DNA from: Schistosoma mansoni
Lineage: Eukaryota; Platyhelminthes; Trematoda; Strigeidida; Schistosomatidae
Reading direction: 5' to 3'
DNA: 64,000 bases
NCBI RefSeq assembly: GCF_000237925.1
Contig: NC_031502.1
Coordinates: 10,280,630-10,344,629, forward strand
Within the stretch, counting starts at the first letter, position 1, and the number at the start of each line of letters is the position of its first letter. Shown piece by piece: positions 59,501 to 64,000 of this stretch. The notes beneath the pieces are model-generated. The model worked only from the letters and a program-made list of their open reading frames with translations, did not search any database and had not been told where the DNA came from. The translations under genes were made by a program, and so were the position numbers.

Positions 59501-62500
59501 AAATAACTGAAAACGAATGAGATGATAGCTTAGTGGTCAAAAATTTAGACTTTAAGAGGATTGGTAGCAAGTGTGAGCCCTTCTTATCTACATCACTTAG
59601 AACTGTTGAATAGCGCTTACAAGAAACGTGTTATTTAAAGCTGAATCCATAAAACCTGTGCCTGATAGCTAAGTCACCTTTGCGGAGGAATACGTTCTTA
59701 CCGGAATCATGAGATGGTCAAAGTTACAAACCATATAAAATCAAATGTATATAACGTCATGTGGTTATAAACTATAACTTAAGTGCTGAACAGTTTCCGA
59801 CATTATTTTCAGTAATTCTTTATTGCTAGTGTTTATTTAAACTCTGCAACCAACTATTAATTTAAAATGTGATCAGATATTCAAAAGACATGTTATTTGT
59901 TTGCCAATGAAAACTTTAGTGGAACTCAAAACTAATCTTTAATGGATTCGTACTGAGTAAGCATGAATTTCTGTGTACCAGCATAATTACTCATATACCA
60001 GACAGAGAAAACATTAAAAGAAGCAAATACGTTATCTATTTACTTTTACAAATCAATTACCACATTATTCTAGTTTTTATCATTCATTAATATTTCGTAT
60101 TTATGTGAGTACCTCATATTTATAACTGAATCATTTAAAAAGACAAATTTCAAACCTGCTTCCTCACACATTGAATTGACATATCAATGATTATTTTTGC
60201 TTTATATCAAATGGCAATGCATCATAACCTTATTAACGTTTTGGGTACTCATTCAGTGAAAAAGGGAATAATTAATGTCCTCACCTGTGATTTTGCACTC
60301 CCAAAAATTAGGTATCTTTAAATCACTGATACTCGCTATCCTGATAAAGATTTCGCACATTTTGGGTCATATCCATCGATGATATGTTTTAACTTATTAA
60401 AGATAGAGTGCACTTTCTATTAAACTCATAAAAACATGGTCAGTTTTTCAACAGACTTATGATGCACTAATATAGAACAAACATTGTCAAGATTCACAGT
60501 TAAAAGTGAGGATGAAAAAGATGAATCACATACAAATGCTTAGTCCTATTGAAAATCGAAAGATTCAAATTAATTTTTAATCTATGCTGTCAGTGGGATT
60601 GATAATATAGATCTACAAGCTATACTATGTACACCACATAAAAATCTCTCCCAATGGATTAAACAAAAAATACTTTTTTAAAATCTTAAATAATAATGGA
60701 GATAATATTTCAAAGAGATAGCTAACCTAACTCCTACTTTATGATCTTCATATAATGCCCACGTAGAATCATTTGGAAAGGCTATTCCAATGAATTTACG
60801 TAAAGCAAATGAAGATATTGAATTGGTCCAATCCATATCGCTTGTCTGTCGAAATTGTTTTTCACTAGATATATCATCCGTATTAAACACAAGTAGACGT
60901 GCAGTAAACCAAATTCTATTTCTGAAATTAGTTTGAACATCATTAATAATTTTTAAATGATCTAAATGTTGATTGCTTGGTCTGTGTATGGAAAAAAAAT
61001 AAAATAAAGGAATTAAAATGAACTAAAATTCTACTTTTTTGATTTCAATATAATGATAAATGAATGTATTTAACGGCTGGCCAGTTCTCACTTATTATAA
61101 GGTTGGGCGAAATATCTCTCATTTTTAAAAAGACCTGGTGTTGTTAATGCTCAGTGATTGAAACTGTACTTAACGTATTGGTAGTTTTCACTAAAAGAAA
61201 TGACCACATGTAATTACTTTGGGAAAACTGCTTAGAAAGGATTGATATCATAAAAACAAACTATAAGAACTTTGATTTTCTGAATAACTATGCGAAGCTA
61301 ACGACAGAATAAGGGTTAAACTGCTTATAGTTTTGTAGACTGAAAAATAATATAGAACTGATATCATTTTTGTAAACTTGATATTAAGTTCGATTAAAAT
61401 AGGTATATTTTTCTCGGTAGTGACATGACACGAAAACGTTTACATAGCATATGTTTTCGATTTAAATCCGAAGTTGGCATGACTTTCAAAGTTATGATTA
61501 AATTTACTGATTGTAATAATGCAACTTACAAACACAATCTCATCAGGAAACGTTATGTAGAATTTATCAATTGTTAGTTTACTAAAAAAAAGCTGATATC
61601 AGATTGACTATAAATAGTTGAAAAACTGATAACCTTTAAGTGAAGATTGTTTCCACCATAGAGTGACTTCAGCTAAAAACCAATGAACACTGGTAAGCTG
61701 TTTAGCTGTAATATAGGACTTAGTAGTGGTGTGTAAGCATAACCTTACAGGAGTGTGAACTCGTGACCCTCGGATCGTGTGGTACGATACTTGCCAACCA
61801 CGTCAGGAATGAAACACACCACCGATAGAAAAAGTGATAATCACACAATATTGTAAATTGACTGAAGTTGTAATGTATACTATTGGATCTTGATACGATA
61901 CCCAAAAATTAGACCCGACAGCCAGGTCTTAATTGATTGAAGAGTTAGTAGCCTATAAACTATTTCTGACAATCGCCTATGATATTACATCATATTCATG
62001 TTCGTATCATGTGTACAAACGTGATATTTCATTACATAAAAAACATATTCACCTGGCTAGCGGTCTTGTATTTGATTGCTAATCATTCAGAAGCTCAAGT
62101 TTCTAAAACGATCTCGTGAGCACCTATTACTCAGCCACATTAAATCATTGGGCTCATCTATAAATTAGCGGTTTGTTCCACATAAAAAACCTAATTCAAT
62201 GACCTGACATTAACCGTGAGATCAGAGATTTTTGAATTCTATCATATGTAGAGCCATGGATTCCAAAACCGGAGAAAACAGCTATTGAGTAGTTACAGTA
62301 AACCATGCAAGTAATACGTATAGATAGGATCAACATAGAGCTTGGAAAAGATGCATATTGGTCAAAGTTGACATACTACATTAGCACAACGAGATGAAAA
62401 AAACAGAAGGAATAGAGACAATGTAGTAAAAACGATAGGAAGGAAGAATAAATTTTGAGGACAGTTTGAAAAGACAGATATGTAGGAAGAGTAACAGAAT

Positions 62501-63759
62501 TTAAAATTTTGTTCAATATTTATATAAATACAATAGACCCTAACTAACTCTTTATTACTGCCGTAAGATACAAAGAAACTTCAAAACTAAATATTAATGT
62601 TGTTTATAAAACGCTCTGACCATGAACTTAATGAGTAGTTAGCAAATTGGGTGATTATTTTTGCGTATTGTTATGACTAGCATTCAAATAACACAAAGTT
62701 ACTTTGCAAAATGATTTTTGTAAATCCTCAGTCCTATCATACAACCACTTGTACACGAAAGTTCTAGTCGATTTCTGAGACAGAAACATTGTAAATCCAA
62801 ATATATTACTACGTATATTGCTAAAAAAATTACTTATTCCCACATGTCACTCTAGATATAAAGATCCTTACTAACAAACGGAGTAAAAAACAGTCATACA
62901 GGTTAGTTAATTCTAATTTCGCTGCATTTTTCCATGACTCCCAGTTTTATACATTCATCTTGAGTGATAATAACATTGAATGACTTTCTAAAACTATCGT
63001 TTCTCAGATAAATGCTTACTTTTATCGGTATTCCCTAGAACTGGAGTGACTTAATTTCTATTTTACATGGGTAAAATGAAATTTCAAAAAATAAGGGTAA
63101 CTAGGAGATAAAAGAATAAATTAATACCTTGAAAGACCTGGTGCTTGACGGATTGAGTAGTCAATCAACTGCTTAGGTGTAACCATACTACTGAAACTAC
63201 GTGATGTTTGATTTCTTGGAGTGATATTCTACGATTGAGAGTTATCGAAAAATGTAATGTCGTCTACCTCATATTCGGAGGCTTTACAAGCTGATTCTTT
63301 TCGCCATAGTTTTTCGAGATCAGAACATATGCGCTGAGTGATATCGCCATATGACGAAGATAAATCTTCATCATTATCCTTTCTTTAATGTCTTAAACAC
63401 GAAATGATCACCTACCTGAGAATTGCGTATTAATTCTCCGTGTTCTGCGTTGTTGAAAGAAGTCTGAAAAGTGAACATCCGAAATGATATCTTACTAATG
63501 GCAGATGTGTTGCCCAAGGCGGATACACAGCTGGACGTATAGACAAATTCCGACTTGAGTTTTCCGACGATTCTGTTCCCCAGCTGATTGTTGAATCTGA
63601 GCGGGCGGAATATTCCCCTCCTTTGGCAACAGTATACAATGGTTCATCATCAGAGATCGGACAGTTATCTAAGCACAGACTGGGAACACTTTGGCGATAA
63701 CCAACAACTACAACATACCTAGTGTTAGTTGTTTCTCCTCTCATGGTGCAATTTAACGC
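46377..63759 (-). CDS. Calcyphosine-like EF-hand protein with long N-terminal region (>=13 exons)
   Basis: Exons in coding order: 63759-63496, 63463-63416, 63378-63268, 63228-63128, 62820-62695, 60981-60727, 59369-59139, 57977-57852, 57741-57612, 56905-56676, 55217-55086, 47564-47468, 46660-46377 (TGA). All joins agree in phase except 57612/56905, where an exon or another donor is missing. About 710 residues are covered. The last three exons resemble calcyphosine: a degenerate EF loop ([19 protein letters not shown]) and a C-terminus [18 protein letters not shown] ... [11 protein letters not shown], the same layout as calcyphosine's AEFQDYYSGVSASM ... AWQL. CAPS2-type proteins have EF-hands after a long N-terminus, so that is the best guess. 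The N-terminal ~500 residues I do not recognise. The first ATG may be at 63743 or in a small exon at 63951-63915. Confidence 0.68.
47565..48199 (-). other. Intron of the calcyphosine-like gene, no feature
   Basis: AT-rich intron sequence to the left of the LINE cluster. No exon is seen. Confidence 0.5.
48475..48732 (-). pseudogene. LINE C-terminal frame
   Basis: Frame includes [20 protein letters not shown] and an [11 protein letters not shown] region (family LLYGAETWR), then [15 protein letters not shown], typical of this RTE family's region after the RT. It stops at 48475. Confidence 0.65.
48787..49035 (-). pseudogene. LINE RT palm, catalytic motif lost
   Basis: The frame has [20 protein letters not shown] where the family reads LDDLDFADDLALLS. 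The FADD catalytic pair has become FSDG, so the RT is inactive. The motif B part lies upstream in a broken frame (GVRQGC). Confidence 0.75.
49445..50089 (-). CDS. LINE endonuclease domain (second RTE family)
   Basis: A 214-residue frame with [23 protein letters not shown] (family SETRWTG), [32 protein letters not shown] and [13 protein letters not shown]. The order and residues are those of the APE-type endonuclease. The first ~45 residues are the family leader peptide. The frame ends at VMG before the final DH motif, so the domain is truncated. Confidence 0.75.
   Translation of the reverse strand: MLKKTPNRKNNSNHLNSALGVEGRIMTPHGENQVLSEVTKLMPLLTTRATVFIGTWKFRTMRETGRVFQIAAEMRKYNLKVLEISETHWTQVGQQRLASGELLLYFGHEEENAPHTQGVAVMLSKQAQNALIGWGSHGPRIIKASFRTNKEGITMNAIQCYAPTNDYNEDVKEQFYDRLQSIVEKCPTKDLTILMGDLNAKVGMDNTGYDDVMG
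50362..50372. repeat. Target site duplication, left
   Basis: TATCCAATATT is repeated at 54109-54119, exactly at the other end of the LINE. Confidence 0.88.
51073..51378 (+). pseudogene. LINE endonuclease, N-terminal part, cut by an LTR
   Basis: Starts [20 protein letters not shown], the same as the minus copy at 5652, with [19 protein letters not shown] and [10 protein letters not shown]. Sequence corresponding to 5330-5400 of the other copy is partly missing just before the LTR. The frame ends at 51378. Confidence 0.8.
51400..51717 (+). mobile_element. Solo LTR of an LTR retrotransposon
   Basis: 318 bp bounded by TGTTAG...TGACA with the 5-bp duplication GTTAG at 51395-51399 and 51718-51722. 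The homologous LINE at 5270-5310 (minus) reads GTGCTGTTAGATTAG without interruption, which proves the insertion. Inside are a TATA box (TATAAAA at 51570) and a polyadenylation signal (AATAAA at 51688), as expected of an LTR. No internal gag-pol remains, so recombination between LTRs has occurred. Schistosome Gypsy elements such as Boudicca have LTRs of this size, but the family is not proven. Confidence 0.88.
51865..52137 (+). pseudogene. LINE endonuclease, C-terminal part
   Basis: The frame continues after the [39 protein letters not shown] and TQIDHIAIS, so the GDxNA and DH motifs are intact here, unlike the minus copy at 4888. It is separated from its N-terminal half by the LTR and by substitutions. 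Confidence 0.78.
52339..52534 (+). pseudogene. LINE linker after internal deletion
   Basis: Encodes [20 protein letters not shown] then the start of the RT fingers ([17 protein letters not shown]). It is joined abruptly to the endonuclease tail near 52230, where the other copy has about 0.5 kb more (4270-4800). Confidence 0.65.
52585..53544 (+). pseudogene. LINE reverse transcriptase and thumb region, damaged
   Basis: A 319-residue frame identical for ~235 residues to the minus-strand copy at 3904-3200, sharing the substitutions AFNLLDR and [10 protein letters not shown], with YADD intact. Beyond residue ~236 it continues as a normal RTE C-terminal region ([38 protein letters not shown]), then frameshifts. 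Confidence 0.82.
54120..55085 (-). other. Intron of the calcyphosine-like gene, no feature
   Basis: AT-rich intron between the LINE and the exon at 55086. Nothing further is seen. Confidence 0.5.
55086..57977 (-). CDS. Middle exons of the calcyphosine-like gene
   Basis: Four exons: 57977-57852 ([20 protein letters not shown]), 57741-57612 ([20 protein letters not shown]), 56905-56676 ([16 protein letters not shown], a low-complexity Asn/Thr run, [16 protein letters not shown]) and 55217-55086 ([20 protein letters not shown]). The last resembles the helix-loop-helix before the final EF pair of calcyphosine. The exon at 57741-57612 has the least certain borders. Confidence 0.62.
56995..57405. 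mobile_element. Composite SINE: minus tRNA-like head and plus hammerhead
   Basis: On the minus strand, 57065-56995 has box A CAGCTCAGTGG and box B GGTCCTGGGTTC. On the plus strand 57229-57314 has a second box B (GATCGAATCCCGC) followed by a complete hammerhead, then the SINE tail ending CCCCTTCTGATC. The tail after the ribozyme is shared with 35185-35300. The insert lies in the 706-bp intron between exons 57612 and 56905; relative to the host gene the ribozyme is antisense. Confidence 0.7.
57269..57314 (+). ncRNA. Hammerhead ribozyme (complete core)
   Basis: Stem I GCACTG (57269-57274) pairs perfectly with CAGTGC (57309-57314). Core CTGAGGA spans 57275-57281. Stem II GTCCC/GGGAC (57282-57286, 57292-57296) closes a 5-nt loop. 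GAAA spans 57297-57300. A short stem III (ACG/CGT) with a GT loop leads to the GTC cleavage site ending at 57308. All invariant positions are met. Confidence 0.92.
59139..62820 (-). CDS. Exons 5-7 of the calcyphosine-like gene
   Basis: 62820-62695 ([20 protein letters not shown]), 60981-60727 ([18 protein letters not shown], then [20 protein letters not shown]) and 59369-59139 ([20 protein letters not shown], then [20 protein letters not shown]). Phase 2 joins are consistent through all three. I do not recognise the domain. Confidence 0.66.
59520..59640 (+). repeat. Possible tRNA-like SINE relic
   Basis: GATAGCTTAGTGG resembles box A and GGTAGCAAGTGTGAGCCC a damaged box B 35 bp later. No ribozyme is left. 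Confidence 0.35.
61671..61810 (-). mobile_element. Hammerhead SINE, old and decayed
   Basis: On the minus strand: box A-like ACGTGGTTGGCAAGT, box B-like GGTCACGAGTTCACACTCC, then CACTACTAAGTCCTATATTA with a following CTAAAC and CCAGTG. This aligns with the intact hammerhead region at 57270-57314 (CACTG CTGAGGA GTCCC... GAAAC... CAGTG) with many substitutions. It is in the sense of the calcyphosine-like gene, in the intron between exons 62695 and 60981. Confidence 0.6.
62335..62510 (-). mobile_element. LINE 3' UTR fragment
   Basis: On the minus strand the stretch GTGCTAATGTAGTATGTCAAC parallels the 3' UTR of the LINE at 8735-12775 (GTGCTAATGTGGTATGGCAAC at ~8890). Its upstream part (CAAAATTTATTCTT) also corresponds to ~9015. 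This is a short, 5'-truncated copy. Confidence 0.5.
63128..63759 (-). CDS. N-terminal exons 1-4 of the calcyphosine-like gene (mini-introns)
   Basis: 63759-63496 ([20 protein letters not shown], then a Ser-rich acidic stretch), 63463-63416 ([16 protein letters not shown]), 63378-63268 ([19 protein letters not shown]) and 63228-63128 ([19 protein letters not shown]). Introns are 32, 37 and 39 nt. The in-frame TAG at the end of the last one is the intron's own 3' end, so it is not a nonsense codon. Confidence 0.7.
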
Positions 63760-63914
63760 CTGATACCAAAACAAAGAGAATTATACATATTAAAAAGTTC
63801 TCACAAGGTTCGAAATCTTGATGAATTTAAAACTGCTTTGTGTAGATTGAATAAAATGTTCTTGCAAACCACTTCAAGTTAATTATCAGTAAGCAAATGA
63901 AATAATACAATTAC

Positions 63915-63951
63915 GGTAAAATTCATTACTCCACGTTGCGATATTAAAAAC
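63915..63951 (-). CDS. Possible upstream exon of the calcyphosine-like gene
   Basis: An acceptor TTTTAG on the right and a donor GTAATT on the left enclose 37 nt ending in GTAATGAATTTTACC; reading MNFT would join in frame with ALNCTMRGE at 63759. This is suggestive only. Confidence 0.3.
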
Positions 63952-64000
63952 CTAAAATACATATACCAGTGGTTACTGTGAAATAAGCACAAAACCTATC

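Noticed and set aside
63229-63267. Nonsense mutation in the calcyphosine-like gene
   Set aside because: The TAG is the 3' end of a 39-nt GT-AG segment whose removal keeps the frame, matching the mini-introns next to it.

Overview
The window looks like nuclear DNA of a blood fluke (Schistosoma or a close relative). The DNA is AT-rich, the coding exons are small and split by canonical GT-AG introns, RTE-type LINEs of the SR2/Perere kind are abundant, and there are several tRNA-headed SINEs carrying hammerhead ribozymes (the SM-alpha type). These assignments rest on sequence patterns and family knowledge; nothing was searched.

Three host genes are visible. (1) On the minus strand, positions 15268-15468 encode the first 67 residues of the AP-1 clathrin adaptor gamma subunit. 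No other exon of it was found, so the TE-rich 1-15.27 kb is probably its first intron. (2) On the plus strand, 25304-43505, I built a 27-exon gene of about 1,180 codons by matching splice sites and phases. It is helical and HEAT/ARM-like; I cannot name it with confidence. (3) On the minus strand, about 63.8 to 46.38 kb, lies a gene of at least 13 exons whose C-terminus resembles calcyphosine. Genes 2 and 3 are tail to tail, separated by a decayed LINE. Both show schistosome intron polarity: 28-39 nt introns at the 5' end and kilobase introns farther on.

Most of the rest is transposon. Minus-strand LINE sequence occupies 2.39-6.54 kb (a nested mosaic), 8.74-12.78 kb (nearly full length) and 48.2-50.36 kb. 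A full-ended LINE with 11-bp target site duplications lies at 50373-54108, and a 318-bp solo LTR is inserted in it. Decayed or inverted LINE pieces lie at 12.79-13.79, 19.59-20.66 and 44.2-46.13 kb. Three ~510-bp elements (0.47, 14.0 and 21.8 kb) join the LINE 5' region directly to its 3' end and are probably its non-autonomous partners. Hammerhead SINEs, intact to decayed, lie at 19.88-20.52, 29.65-29.81, 35.18-35.30, 57.0-57.4 and 61.67-61.81 kb.

The most notable observations are: a hammerhead SINE with a fold-back arm that coincides with a 200-N assembly gap and is proven by an empty site at 49.07 kb; a second structurally perfect hammerhead at 57269-57314; a SINE copy truncated exactly inside the hammerhead; and a LINE that is a mosaic of two distant copies sharing the same damage, joined at an 11-nt identity.
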